Origin: JAGTVG01 sp964389805
Lineage (GTDB): Bacteria > Bacteroidota > Bacteroidia > Cytophagales > Cyclobacteriaceae
Direction of reading: 5' to 3'
DNA length: 30,995 nucleotides
Assembly: GCA_964389805.1 (NCBI GenBank)
Contig: CAYMFU010000004.1
Span: 1-30,995, forward strand
The notes below the pieces were generated by a model. That model was not told where the DNA came from. It saw only the letters and a list, made by a program, of their open reading frames with translations, and did not search any database. Positions 7,202-16,904 of the stretch are shown here, piece by piece (the first letter of the stretch is position 1; the number at the start of each line of letters is the position of its first letter). A program made the position numbers and the translations under genes.

Positions 7202-9562
7202 TTATTCTTCCTGTCGGATAGGTATGATGATTTTGAAGCTGGTGCCTACTCCCATTTTACTCTCAACATCAATCCTTCCATTATGTTCCTGAATGATCCC
7301 ATAAGATATGGATAAACCTAATCCTGTACCTTCCCCAATTTCCTTAGTTGTATAAAATGGATCAAAAATATTATCCAGCTCACCATTAGGAATGCCTTTG
7401 CCAGTATCTGAGATAATAATTGCTGCTTCTTTCCCGGACAACTCTGTTTTTACAGTTATCTTTCCCTGGCCTTCAATAGCCTGAATAGCATTACTCAATA
7501 CGTTCATTAGAACCTGACTCAATTGACCTGGATAACATTCCACATAAGATAGATCCGGATCGTATGATTTGATGATCACAATTCGATCTTTGTAATGGTT
7601 TCTTAACAAAACAAGAGAAGAATCTATCATTTCAGATAAAATTACCTCTTTTAATTCATGCTTATCCAGTCTGCTGAAATTCCTGAGGCCTAATACTATT
7701 TCTTTTGTGCGATCAGCTCCATCACTTATACCATCTAATATGGTCTTTAATTCTTTTACCAGGTACTCTATATCGTATTTGTCTTCCAATTGTTTAGCCT
7801 TTTCCAGGCTTGATCCTTCCGATTCGGAATCATTCAATTTCCTGTATTCGTTCAGGATCTCCATAATTTCTTCGATACTTAACTTTAAGGGTCTTAGGTT
7901 AGAACTAATGAAATTTACCGGATTATTTATTTCATGAGCGACTCCTGCCGTCAATTGGCCTAGAGAAGCCATTTTTTCCGATTCCACAAGTTTACTTTGT
8001 GTTTCTCTCAACTTTTTAATCCCCGATTCTACAGCATCATTTTTTGATTTAAGCTCTTTGTTGATACTGAGAATTGATTTTTTTTGTTGTTTTAAAAGTT
8101 TGTTGTCCTTTTGTTTGGCGATATACCCAATCACTATAAGTATCAGAAGACATGCCAGGAATATGAAGACAAGGATTAAAAATCTTCTTTTCTGAGACTC
8201 CTTTTCCAATGCCCTTTCAGTCATATATAATTTGATTTCCTTCTGATATTTTTCAACTCTGATTCTAAGATTTTCCAATGTAAGTTCTTCTATTTCTTCA
8301 TCCAGGATCAACCGGATCATACTTCTTTCCCGATCTGTATTTCTCTGCTCCAAAAGATTTAATTCATCTTTTTCCGCAGCTCTTACCATTGAGATTGAAT
8401 CATTCAATTCAGAAAATAATCCGTAAAATTTTAAAGCATTTTTAAAATCATCCGATTCCTGGTAAATAGCAGATAAAGTCTTATAACAATCCCTTAAAAT
8501 GGTAAGATCACCATAAGAAAGAGCATTTTGAACCGATCTCTTTGAGTAATTTAAAGCGTCTGTAATTTTACCCTGCTTAAGGTAAACCTCTGCTACAAGA
8601 TCCTGTATCCTGGCCAACTTCCCAACTCGTTCGATTTCTTTGTAATAGGATTCGACAATAATAAGTGTATCTATGGAGATCGAATTCATATCAAGTGCGC
8701 TATAGGTAATACCGATATTTGTAAGGATATTAATCCTGATAGAATCATGAACTTTAAATGTGGTGCTTGCTTCAAGGGATTCCAATAAAATGGAAAGCGC
8801 CTTCTTATAATCGCCTTCTGCAGCGTAATTATATCCTATTTCATTTTGTATCCAAATAGCGGAATGGTGGTCATCATGTTTTTTATAGATTTCAAGGATT
8901 TTCAGGTTAGTAAGTAGTACTTTATCAGTTCTCCCAAGTCGGCTGTATATCGTTACTTGCTTTTGAAGATATTTTACAATATTCTTCCCCGTTTCATATC
9001 TATTGAGAATTTGAACAGCTATGTCCATTGTACTATCAGCCATCTCATAATTCTCCAGAATAAAATGCAAGTCGCTTTGTCTGATATACGATTCGGCCAT
9101 TTTAGTAAAATTACCGCTGGAACTAAAATTACTACCCGCTAAAGAATAATATCTGATGGCCTTATTATATAATTTATACTTTTCATAATCCTGCCCCAAA
9201 GCAAAATAGGTCATAGCCAGCTGATCAAAGACATCATTTTTATAAAGAATTCTGATTAGTTCAATATAGTTCTTCAGGGTATTGTCATAATCTTCCTCCA
9301 TTTCATATATTCTGGCAAGTTCGATTTTGGAGGTCGTCAGTAACTCCCAATATTTATTTTGTTGTGCGACTACAGCTAACTTTGTCAGCTTTGAAATAGC
9401 AGAATCAAGATGACCACTTTCTATAAATGATTTTGACTTTTGAAATTCAAGTTGAAGATCTGATGTATCCATTCTTTGTCCATAACTCGGGATACTGAGA
9501 AATAGCATCAGACCTGCGATCGAATAAATTATGTGCCTTGTGGAATAAATTAATCGGTTCAA
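7202..9562 (-). CDS. TPR-containing sensor histidine kinase
   Basis: A 786-residue membrane sensor kinase. An N-terminal signal sequence (about 1-29, ending SYGQ) leads into TPR repeats (about 40-390) that should lie in the periplasm. Next come a coiled coil, one membrane span (461-481), another coiled coil (487-532) and the kinase core. The phosphorylated histidine is H543 in VAHEINNP. The N-box is NVLSNA (687-692), G1 is DTGKG (719-723), the F-box is FDPF (733-736) and G2 is GEGTGLGL (743-750). The long DHp hairpin ending in LRNFSRLD resembles the HPK4-type class. The start codon is TTG (9560-9562); no ATG is available upstream in frame, and the first internal ATG would cut the signal sequence. 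No response regulator is adjacent, so the partner and signal are unknown. Confidence 0.9.
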   Translation of the reverse strand: MNRLIYSTRHIIYSIAGLMLFLSIPSYGQRMDTSDLQLEFQKSKSFIESGHLDSAISKLTKLAVVAQQNKYWELLTTSKIELARIYEMEEDYDNTLKNYIELIRILYKNDVFDQLAMTYFALGQDYEKYKLYNKAIRYYSLAGSNFSSSGNFTKMAESYIRQSDLHFILENYEMADSTMDIAVQILNRYETGKNIVKYLQKQVTIYSRLGRTDKVLLTNLKILEIYKKHDDHHSAIWIQNEIGYNYAAEGDYKKALSILLESLEASTTFKVHDSIRINILTNIGITYSALDMNSISIDTLIIVESYYKEIERVGKLARIQDLVAEVYLKQGKITDALNYSKRSVQNALSYGDLTILRDCYKTLSAIYQESDDFKNALKFYGLFSELNDSISMVRAAEKDELNLLEQRNTDRERSMIRLILDEEIEELTLENLRIRVEKYQKEIKLYMTERALEKESQKRRFLILVFIFLACLLILIVIGYIAKQKDNKLLKQQKKSILSINKELKSKNDAVESGIKKLRETQSKLVESEKMASLGQLTAGVAHEINNPVNFISSNLRPLKLSIEEIMEILNEYRKLNDSESEGSSLEKAKQLEDKYDIEYLVKELKTILDGISDGADRTKEIVLGLRNFSRLDKHELKEVILSEMIDSSLVLLRNHYKDRIVIIKSYDPDLSYVECYPGQLSQVLMNVLSNAIQAIEGQGKITVKTELSGKEAAIIISDTGKGIPNGELDNIFDPFYTTKEIGEGTGLGLSISYGIIQEHNGRIDVESKMGVGTSFKIIIPIRQEE

Positions 9563-9653
9563 TTCAATTCGGATTTATCCTTATAAAGTTAAACCATTTT
9601 CAAAATAATAAAACTAACACGGTTGGTATTAATGCAGGTTCCGGGAAAAGGAA

Positions 9654-12600
9654 TTAAAAACCATCATCGTCCTCTTCCTCTTCCTCTACTTCGTCTGGGA
9701 TTGTAAACCCATCATCGGTTTCTTCTTCCTCTTCTTCGAACATAGGCAAGATATCCTGGGAAGGAGCAAATTCTATTTCATATGGCTCATCTATGTTAAA
9801 ATAAGTGAGGCGGAAATTATCCACAAATTTCAAAGCATCGCTTAACTCCCCATCAAGGTAAAAGTACTCTCCAAAATTCGCTTTAGAAGCATTTGTCTTA
9901 TCTGCGATCTCGTTAAGATAATCTTCATTTGAGGAGGAGGTAATAATTCTATTTTCTTCGAAATTGAAATAATACCAGGTTCTGGGTGAAAATTGTAAGA
10001 ATAAATTTATGACATCTCCATTATCATTTTTCTTGATTTCAAGAAAGCCATCCACTGAAGCGTTGATATCATCCTGTAATATATTTCCCAGGCCAATTCT
10101 ACCAACACTATACCAGGCCTTATCCTCTTTCGACCACCTAAGATTTACATCCGAAAGCACCAGCGTTTTTAATAATTTAGAAGATATAGATAATAAACTG
10201 GTATACTCTTGCAGTGATCGCTGCTCATATTCGAGGGTAGCTCGCTCACCAATAATTTCAGAGACCTTATAAAGTGTATTAGGATCGTCACTATAGGCCA
10301 TTTCAAGCCCCAGTACATCAACAATTTCGATCATTTCCTGGCTGATTAAGGACATGGCCTGAGAAGGCATCTTAAAATCCAGGGTTAAGAATCCATTCAG
10401 CTGAAAGATTTCTTCATTAATATTACCCGAGCCTATGGCTGCGCCTGTAAGTTCAAGATCATCGGTTAACATATTAAAATTAACCGGACCTTCAAACTGG
10501 ATATCTCCTGTATTCACATTCTGATTAAATATCCTTCCGCTATAAGAATCGCCGTTAATCTTAAGTGAATCTTCAATGCGGTATGTTGTGGAATCAGGGT
10601 CATAAGAAAGTATACCATGTGGAAGGAAAAAAGCGTTGTCAAGGAAAGATCTTTTTGGACTTATAAATGATGAGTACAACCTGTCATCTTCATCATAAAA
10701 GAGTCCGGCAATTAACTCCGTTTCATTCTCTGTTACCGCATTATTAAAATCAAATATTACTTCCTGAGATTCACCACTGTTCTGGTATTTTATCCAGATG
10801 TCATCATAATCACCTGTTGTAAATTGCAATTTTACATAACCATCCAATTTAAATGCCGGATCCGGGGCATACATAATGGCTTCCCCTTTATACGACATAC
10901 CCGGAGAAATAATCACACCGTCATCTTCGTAAACATATCCTGTAGCTTGAGTATGTAGATCAGAATCCCTGTTTCTGCTGTTTTCGGCAACCAGGTAAAA
11001 CTCGTCGATCTGAATGGCAAAGGTATCATCAACAGCATTCACATATCGATAGGTTGCCCGCCCTTCAAACTTATTTCTTGAAATGATATCTATCGTACCA
11101 TTATATAGTTGATGAAATTCATAAAGTGTATCGATCACTATATTTGTATTATACAGGGTTTCTATTTTGGAATTTTCTAACACGAGTACTTCATTATTTT
11201 CTGGTGTTATTTTAGCATCTGCTACATTGATATAAGGAATACCGGAAACCAGTAATTCCAATTTATCTATGTCATATACAGCATTGGTCGCATTAAACAC
11301 TAAAGAATCCAGATCCTCACGGGTTGTATAGAAATAAGAGTTATTAATGTCAACCTCCGGAGGTTTCTGCATTTCCACTTTTCTATCGTCCAGATACCAT
11401 CGAGCATTTGAAATGGAAGTCCTGAATTGCGCATAAGGGAAATTTATAGCCGCTACTCCTTCAATCTCCGGTCCTATATCCGCATAGTTGTTGACCAGGT
11501 TAAAATCCAGTTTTATATCATCCCCGGCAAGAGCTGCCTTCTCTGGATTATCGGAATTAATTGTAAAAGTGGCATGTCTACCTCCAAACCTGGTTTCATT
11601 AAATGAGAACTCATCTGAAATTGCCTCAGCACCCCTTGTCAATAAAGTACCTTTACCAAATCCTCCAGTAGCGCTTACAGTAAATAAACCATTTAGAGTT
11701 GCAGTATTATCGTATAAAGTGAATGGTAGATTCTGGTTCCAAACATACATGCTGTCTTTCTTCGGTAACCACTTAAGTCTTACACTATCCACTTGTACAT
11801 CTGGAAAACTCCCTCCATCGAACTCGCCTTTCTCTACAATGAATGCCGAGGCATCACCAGCTAAAGAGTCAAGATAAAAAGTGAAATTATCAGAGTTCAT
11901 AGAGGTAGACATATATTTTATCGATCCTTCAGATGTCAATCCCTTCCGGCTTATAGTTAATTTATTATAGATCCTTCCGGATCCGCCATAAAGTTCATAT
12001 CCTTCAGGAGCAATATCATGTTCAAAACCCAGGGTATTGTCTTCACGGATATGCAATGTTTCCTCAAAGGGAGGTAATATTCCCTGGGCTATGAAAGTTC
12101 CATTGAATCCAATTGCCGCAGGATCGCTATCACTAAGGCTATCGATCTCAAATGGTGGTATTATAAAATATATCGATTCATCATATGCACCATTAAGTAT
12201 ACTGGGGTTATTGAAATAGACAATAGCTCCTTTATCCGCCTGGAATTTAGGATAATTGGGATAATGACGTTGTCCGGATTTGTTCTCTGGCCGATTAATA
12301 TAAAGTCTCCCGGTTGATTGTTGTAAATCCTCACTAAGGCCTGCCAGGGCTTCATCAGCTGTGGAGTCGGCCGAAACAAGTTTGTTTCCTACCCTTCTCC
12401 TCATTCCGGTTTCCGGATCTTCAATATAAAACCTGATGGAATCAATATAATTAAGATCTACCAGGAAGCTGTCATAATCAAAAACAAAATCACGGCCAAT
12501 AAACTCAAAATTTCCAGCAAACATCTGCCCATTAAATTCAAGGTCCCTGTTACTTTTTAGAGTAATCTCTTTCTTCTCAGGAATAATAAAGACATCCAGG

Positions 12601-14615
12601 ATCTCACTGATAAAGAATTTTTCTATGCCACGGATAGTAAGTGAATTATCTTCAAGATTTAAAGTTGCATTGGGTAATACTGGTGAGACCGACTTCATCT
12701 TCATGTCATCGAAGTCCGTTTTATAACGGTTAGCGTCCACATAATGAAAGGCTTTATCCTTAACCTGAACTAATCCAGTATTCTGATTGTAATTAATAAA
12801 ATCATTTTGCATTAACCCAACCATTGCCGCACTTACTGCTTTTTCATTCTGTTTCATTGCCTGAGCCATATCAAAGGCATAAAATTCTTTCTTCCTGGTT
12901 TTACGGGCGTAGAATACCGCCATCATCAACGGGTTAAAATCATATATGCCGGAAAGGCTTGACATGTCTTCTTTGTTAAAATATTCTTTTGATTCAAAAT
13001 AAGCCGGAATAATATTTTTTGCACTGGCAATAGAAATATCCAGGGTATCTTCGTCAAGGTCCCAATTGATCATGTCAGCAGTAATGTTCATCTTAAAAAA
13101 TGTAGAACTGTATGGGGTGATCCGGTAAGGACCATTATCCCTGTAAACCATTAAATGTCTGTTATAAGGATTGTAATTTAATTTTACACTCGGATGATAT
13201 ACGGAATCGCTTCCCTGGTAAATTGTAAATTTTGCATTCGTAGCAGTTATCAATGTATCACCCAATTGAAAATTCTTGGATATGGCCCTAAAGAGTAGGC
13301 CAATTTCATCCTGGCCTTCAAGAATTGCATTGTCACCTAAAAAGGACATTCCCCAGATCTGGTTTCCTCTCATCGAAAAACCACCTCTATAAATCACATT
13401 TTTATCCCCTTCGAAATAAACCTGAATATCATTTCTGTAAGATGTAAATTTCGGATAGTCAGAACGCTTCCCAAGTCTGCGTTTTAAACTTTTGTATTCA
13501 AATGTACCTTCAATCGGGTCCACGAATTTTCCCTCATAATACATGCTGGACTTGGGTGATTTAAATGCAGGATAGTTTATATCAATTATATAGTTATTAA
13601 GATTACAATATACATCCTGACTGTTTAAGCCTGTAGAGCTCCAGTTAAATGTTCCACCTTCACCAAGAAACATATCTTCACTTAGCAACAAAGAACCATT
13701 TGAAGATATAAGTTTGATAGAATCATAGTTTGTCAAGAAAATTAGATCTGCATTTTTTAACCGGATGACGGGACCATTTTCAGGGGGTAATGTGGTCTCC
13801 ACTATCGCATCAATAGTATGCATTTTATCATCCAATGTTATCTCTTTGGATTGGCTTCCCCAATCATCATCTCCTGAATCAGCCCATTCATCGACAATAT
13901 CCCCGCTTGTATCATTGGAGGTATTCGTGTTATCATTTGAGCCCCAATCATCCGTCCAGTTATCGGTAGAGTTATCTGTGGTCTCCCAGTCATCCGCCCA
14001 ATTATCATTGGTGGGTTCATTTATTTCCCAGTCATCTAAACCCTCTTCTTCGGAATATTCTTCAACAACTTCTTCCTCTAATGGTTCCTCGAAAACCGGT
14101 TCAACAGATTCTACATAATCAAAGGTTATATCAATATTTCCAACCAGTAATTTATACCCGTTAGAATAGTGGATCGCACCGAATTTAAGAAAGGTGTTCA
14201 AATTCTGATAGTATTTATGTATTCTAACCCCGGATTCATTTTCCATTACCTTATCCGTTACATTCAGTATATCATCCATTACGTTTAATTGGATAAGTTC
14301 ATTGGAACCTGCCAGGGAAACCATTTTTACAAAATTGATGAGATAGGGATTGGCAGATATCTTTCGATTTTTAAAATGTCCATAAATACTTTCAATTTTT
14401 TGCTTTTGTGCAGTGGAAAATCCACCCCGGTCCCAATCAGAAGCAAATTCATTTACTTTTTCAATGGCTGAACTAACCTTGGTCCTGTAAATATCAGTTA
14501 TTATTTCCCCCACGACATCCTCCCGAACCGGAATAGAATCAGGTACCTGTGCCTTTGCATGAATGCCAAAAACACAGAAAATAATTAGAATCGATATTTT
14601 ATAATACCACTTCAT
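9654..14615 (-). CDS. very large exported beta-rich protein of unknown function
   Basis: A protein of about 1653 residues that I cannot place in a named family. From ATG 14615 it begins with a signal peptide (MKWYYKISILIIFCVFG... ending AKAQ), so it should be exported. Residues about 174-254 form an acidic Asp/Asn/Trp-rich low-complexity stretch with recurring DDW/DNW motifs (14096-13854). The rest is rich in short alternating hydrophobic strands and Gly/Asn turns, as in long beta-sheet or OstA-like folds, and the last 35 residues are strongly acidic with an EEEEE-type tail. I see no T9SS C-terminal sorting domain, no lipobox and no enzymatic motif. The frame also opens at 14657, but that would put 14 extra residues before the signal peptide. 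It follows prmA on the same strand with a 92-base gap. Confidence 0.85.
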   Translation of the reverse strand: MKWYYKISILIIFCVFGIHAKAQVPDSIPVREDVVGEIITDIYRTKVSSAIEKVNEFASDWDRGGFSTAQKQKIESIYGHFKNRKISANPYLINFVKMVSLAGSNELIQLNVMDDILNVTDKVMENESGVRIHKYYQNLNTFLKFGAIHYSNGYKLLVGNIDITFDYVESVEPVFEEPLEEEVVEEYSEEEGLDDWEINEPTNDNWADDWETTDNSTDNWTDDWGSNDNTNTSNDTSGDIVDEWADSGDDDWGSQSKEITLDDKMHTIDAIVETTLPPENGPVIRLKNADLIFLTNYDSIKLISSNGSLLLSEDMFLGEGGTFNWSSTGLNSQDVYCNLNNYIIDINYPAFKSPKSSMYYEGKFVDPIEGTFEYKSLKRRLGKRSDYPKFTSYRNDIQVYFEGDKNVIYRGGFSMRGNQIWGMSFLGDNAILEGQDEIGLLFRAISKNFQLGDTLITATNAKFTIYQGSDSVYHPSVKLNYNPYNRHLMVYRDNGPYRITPYSSTFFKMNITADMINWDLDEDTLDISIASAKNIIPAYFESKEYFNKEDMSSLSGIYDFNPLMMAVFYARKTRKKEFYAFDMAQAMKQNEKAVSAAMVGLMQNDFINYNQNTGLVQVKDKAFHYVDANRYKTDFDDMKMKSVSPVLPNATLNLEDNSLTIRGIEKFFISEILDVFIIPEKKEITLKSNRDLEFNGQMFAGNFEFIGRDFVFDYDSFLVDLNYIDSIRFYIEDPETGMRRRVGNKLVSADSTADEALAGLSEDLQQSTGRLYINRPENKSGQRHYPNYPKFQADKGAIVYFNNPSILNGAYDESIYFIIPPFEIDSLSDSDPAAIGFNGTFIAQGILPPFEETLHIREDNTLGFEHDIAPEGYELYGGSGRIYNKLTISRKGLTSEGSIKYMSTSMNSDNFTFYLDSLAGDASAFIVEKGEFDGGSFPDVQVDSVRLKWLPKKDSMYVWNQNLPFTLYDNTATLNGLFTVSATGGFGKGTLLTRGAEAISDEFSFNETRFGGRHATFTINSDNPEKAALAGDDIKLDFNLVNNYADIGPEIEGVAAINFPYAQFRTSISNARWYLDDRKVEMQKPPEVDINNSYFYTTREDLDSLVFNATNAVYDIDKLELLVSGIPYINVADAKITPENNEVLVLENSKIETLYNTNIVIDTLYEFHQLYNGTIDIISRNKFEGRATYRYVNAVDDTFAIQIDEFYLVAENSRNRDSDLHTQATGYVYEDDGVIISPGMSYKGEAIMYAPDPAFKLDGYVKLQFTTGDYDDIWIKYQNSGESQEVIFDFNNAVTENETELIAGLFYDEDDRLYSSFISPKRSFLDNAFFLPHGILSYDPDSTTYRIEDSLKINGDSYSGRIFNQNVNTGDIQFEGPVNFNMLTDDLELTGAAIGSGNINEEIFQLNGFLTLDFKMPSQAMSLISQEMIEIVDVLGLEMAYSDDPNTLYKVSEIIGERATLEYEQRSLQEYTSLLSISSKLLKTLVLSDVNLRWSKEDKAWYSVGRIGLGNILQDDINASVDGFLEIKKNDNGDVINLFLQFSPRTWYYFNFEENRIITSSSNEDYLNEIADKTNASKANFGEYFYLDGELSDALKFVDNFRLTYFNIDEPYEIEFAPSQDILPMFEEEEEETDDGFTIPDEVEEEEEDDDGF

Positions 14616-14707
14616 CGGATCAATACGTACCATTAAAATACCTTTATAAAAAGGCAATCATATAAGTATAACGAAACAGGATGAAAATCTTACAAATTTT
14701 ATTGAAA

Positions 14708-15550
14708 TTAATTACTGGTCTTTTTAACAATTATTGACATCCATTTATTTCTAGAACTCTGCTCAATAAGTGTAAGATTTAAAGATTTTGTATATTTTAA
14801 GATCGTTCTCAGATCACTTATCAGGAATCCACTCAAGATCAAAATACCTCCTGGAGATAAAACTTCAGAATAGGATTTTAATTCTTTCAGTATGACATTG
14901 AGGTTTATATTGGCGAGTATAATATCAAAAGTGGCCAATTTCGATATTTTTTGTATTTTCCCTTCTATTATTTCAATTTTATGGCAGGAATTTAACCTGA
15001 TGTTTTCTAATGAATTCTCGTATGCCCAATGATCAAGATCAAATCCAATAATTTTTCTTGCCCCTAGCTTTTCTGCGAGGATGGAAAGAATACCTGTACC
15101 ACAACCGGCGTCAAGAACACTTTTGTTCTCATGATCCACATTCAATTGGCTTTGAATCATCAAATAGGTGGTTTCGTGGTGCCCGGTTCCAAAAGCCATT
15201 TTCGGATTTACGATCAACTCAATTGGATACTTTTTCTTTATCTGATGAAAGGAAGCCCTTATTGCACATTGATCTTCGATTATTACCGGCTGATAATTTT
15301 TCTCCCATTCAACATTCCAGTTTTTTTCTTTAATCTCATCAATGTGATATGTGACAGAACCCAGGAAGGAATAGGAATCTATAATCTCAATAAGCAATCC
15401 CTGATTGAAATGATCCGATAAAATGGAGGCCTCAAATCCGGTATCAGTAATTAGAAATGAATCAAATCCAATATTTGATAATTCTGCAACCAGAATATCA
15501 GTGGTGATTTCATTACATTCAAAGGATAAGACCTTAAATAATTTATGCAT
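14708..15550 (-). CDS. prmA: ribosomal protein L11 methyltransferase
   Basis: A 280-residue SAM-dependent methyltransferase that trimethylates ribosomal protein L11. The PrmA signature NPKMAFGTGHHETT (115-128) is followed by the SAM-binding loop VLDAGCGTGILS (145-156), the acidic residue of motif II in GFDLD (169-173), and ILANINLNV (211-219) as catalytic motif IV. Length is close to the usual 290. It acts in the cytoplasm. Its ATG shares one base with the stop of the upstream small repeat protein (TGATG), so the two are translationally coupled. Confidence 0.92.
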   Translation of the reverse strand: MHKLFKVLSFECNEITTDILVAELSNIGFDSFLITDTGFEASILSDHFNQGLLIEIIDSYSFLGSVTYHIDEIKEKNWNVEWEKNYQPVIIEDQCAIRASFHQIKKKYPIELIVNPKMAFGTGHHETTYLMIQSQLNVDHENKSVLDAGCGTGILSILAEKLGARKIIGFDLDHWAYENSLENIRLNSCHKIEIIEGKIQKISKLATFDIILANINLNVILKELKSYSEVLSPGGILILSGFLISDLRTILKYTKSLNLTLIEQSSRNKWMSIIVKKTSN

Positions 15551-15909
15551 CAGTTGTTACAACCTGCAAAAGACTCGAATGATGTAAAATATACTGTAAA
15601 ATCGGCATGCCCTTTAGCATCAACAAAATACACTGAAAAGTCTGCAAAACCTTTTTGGTCAGTGAAATACCATACTCCTGGTTCGGTAGCAAATAAAGCA
15701 TTATCGGTCTCATAAATCAAAAGATCAGCAAATGCCTCTGAATCTTCTTCGTAAATAAAAAAATTTGCTCTTTCAGGATACTCTTCGATATATACTGTCC
15801 CCTTTAATTCACAAAAGTCAATGGTTTGGCTGTTGGGCATCCCATACCACGCTATTAATAATAATACTGATATATATCCGGAATAGAACATTAAAAAACT
15901 ATTTCTCAA
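15550..15909 (-). CDS. small exported tandem-repeat protein, resembles septoil-knot (DUF6150) family
   Basis: A 119-residue protein with an N-terminal hydrophobic export segment (about 9-24). The rest is built from tandem units of about 13 residues starting with Ala-Asp or Ala-Asn and carrying a [VI]Y pair, as in ADLLIYETDNALF. Units begin near 48, 61, 74, 89 and 102, and a final partial unit follows at 115. Cysteines 33 and 117 bracket the repeats and could form a disulfide. From memory this resembles the Bacteroidota family called DUF6150 or 7(1) septoil knot; I hold that loosely. The biochemical role is unknown. The start used is TTG (15907-15909), which gives the signal sequence a positive charge; ATG at 15889-15891 is the alternative and gives 113 residues. 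It lies between tpiA and prmA and overlaps prmA by one base. Confidence 0.7.
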   Translation of the reverse strand: MRNSFLMFYSGYISVLLLIAWYGMPNSQTIDFCELKGTVYIEEYPERANFFIYEEDSEAFADLLIYETDNALFATEPGVWYFTDQKGFADFSVYFVDAKGHADFTVYFTSFESFAGCNN

Positions 15910-15972
15910 TCCATTGACCTAAAACATAAATTATGCCCGAAAATCAATAAGATCAAGAAACAGCTATTTATT

Positions 15973-16734
15973 TTAAAATGACTTTATGATTTCCAGAAAA
16001 TCTCGTGACTTCAAGGCAGCACCCCCAATTAAACCGCCATCAACATCTGGATTTGCAAATAATTCTTTCGCATTATCCGGTTTGCAGCTTCCCCCATATA
16101 AAATCGTGGTTTCATCGGCAATGGCATTGCCATATTTACTTGCAAGATGTTTCCTAATATCTGCATGCATCTCCTGTGCTTGAGCTGAGGATGCGGTCAC
16201 GCCTGTTCCAATAGCCCATATTGGTTCATAGGCAATTACAATTTTACCGAAGTCTTCAGGCGACAGATGAAAGAGACTATCAGTTAATTGGCCACAGACA
16301 TAATCGACGTGTGTACCTGCCTCTCGTATCCATAAGGATTCACCGCAGCAAAATATTGGGATGAGTCCATTTTCCAATACGATATTTACTTTTTTAGCTA
16401 ATAATTCATTTGATTCATTAAAGTACTCTCTTCTTTCGCTGTGGCCCAAAATCACATATTCTACACCAACTGATTTTAGCATATCTACCGATACTTCGCC
16501 GGTAAAGGCACCTGAGGAATTTTCATTACAATTCTGAGCACCTAAAAAAACTTGTTTTGCATCTTTAATAAGATGTTGTACGCTGTTTAAATGGATATAT
16601 GGGGGATTTAGAACAACTATAGTATCATCCTGAACTTCATTTGCTACCATGTTTACTATTTCAGAGGCAAGAGAATTACCTTCTTCTAGCGTTTTATTCA
16701 TCTTCCAATTACCAGCTACAATATTTTTTCTCAT
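15973..16734 (-). CDS. tpiA: triose-phosphate isomerase
   Basis: A 253-residue TIM-barrel enzyme that interconverts dihydroxyacetone phosphate and glyceraldehyde 3-phosphate in glycolysis and gluconeogenesis. The active-site residues are visible: K11 in GNWKMNK, H98 in ILGHSERREYF, and E170 in AYEPIWAIGTG (loop 6 follows directly). The phosphate-binding ILYGGSCKPDN (211-221) and GLIGGAAL (234-241) are also intact. Length matches the family. It has a likely own promoter 35 bases upstream and is followed after 63 bases by the small repeat protein and prmA on the same strand. Confidence 0.96.
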   Translation of the reverse strand: MRKNIVAGNWKMNKTLEEGNSLASEIVNMVANEVQDDTIVVLNPPYIHLNSVQHLIKDAKQVFLGAQNCNENSSGAFTGEVSVDMLKSVGVEYVILGHSERREYFNESNELLAKKVNIVLENGLIPIFCCGESLWIREAGTHVDYVCGQLTDSLFHLSPEDFGKIVIAYEPIWAIGTGVTASSAQAQEMHADIRKHLASKYGNAIADETTILYGGSCKPDNAKELFANPDVDGGLIGGAALKSRDFLEIIKSF

Positions 16735-16769
16735 TTTATAATTAGTTTATAATATCAAAAATTTTTGTG

Positions 16770-16777
16770 CAAAGGTA
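16770..16777 (-). promoter_or_regulatory. -7 promoter element upstream of tpiA
   Basis: Read on the minus strand the sequence is TACCTTTG followed by CA, a perfect match to the Bacteroidota -7 element TAnnTTTG. It lies 35 bases before the tpiA ATG. A matching -33 TTTG at the right distance is not evident. Confidence 0.45.
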
Positions 16778-16904
16778 ATCTTTTTAGGTCTACTAAACTG
16801 CTTTAAAATAAGAATTGGAGGAATTTAAATACCTTCTTTCGGAATTTAGAATTTCGTCGCTTATTAAAGTTATTAGCAACCAAGAAAATTGGAATAAAGA
16901 TAGA

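Noticed and set aside
11488..11877. 129-codon open frame on the plus strand inside the giant exported protein gene
   Set aside because: It is opposite the coding strand with no domain or promoter, so it is a shadow frame.
13854..14096. Repeated units that might be taken for a CRISPR array or DNA repeat array
   Set aside because: The repetition comes from Asp/Asn/Trp codons in one long reading frame; units are imperfect and unevenly spaced, with no constant repeat and spacer pattern.
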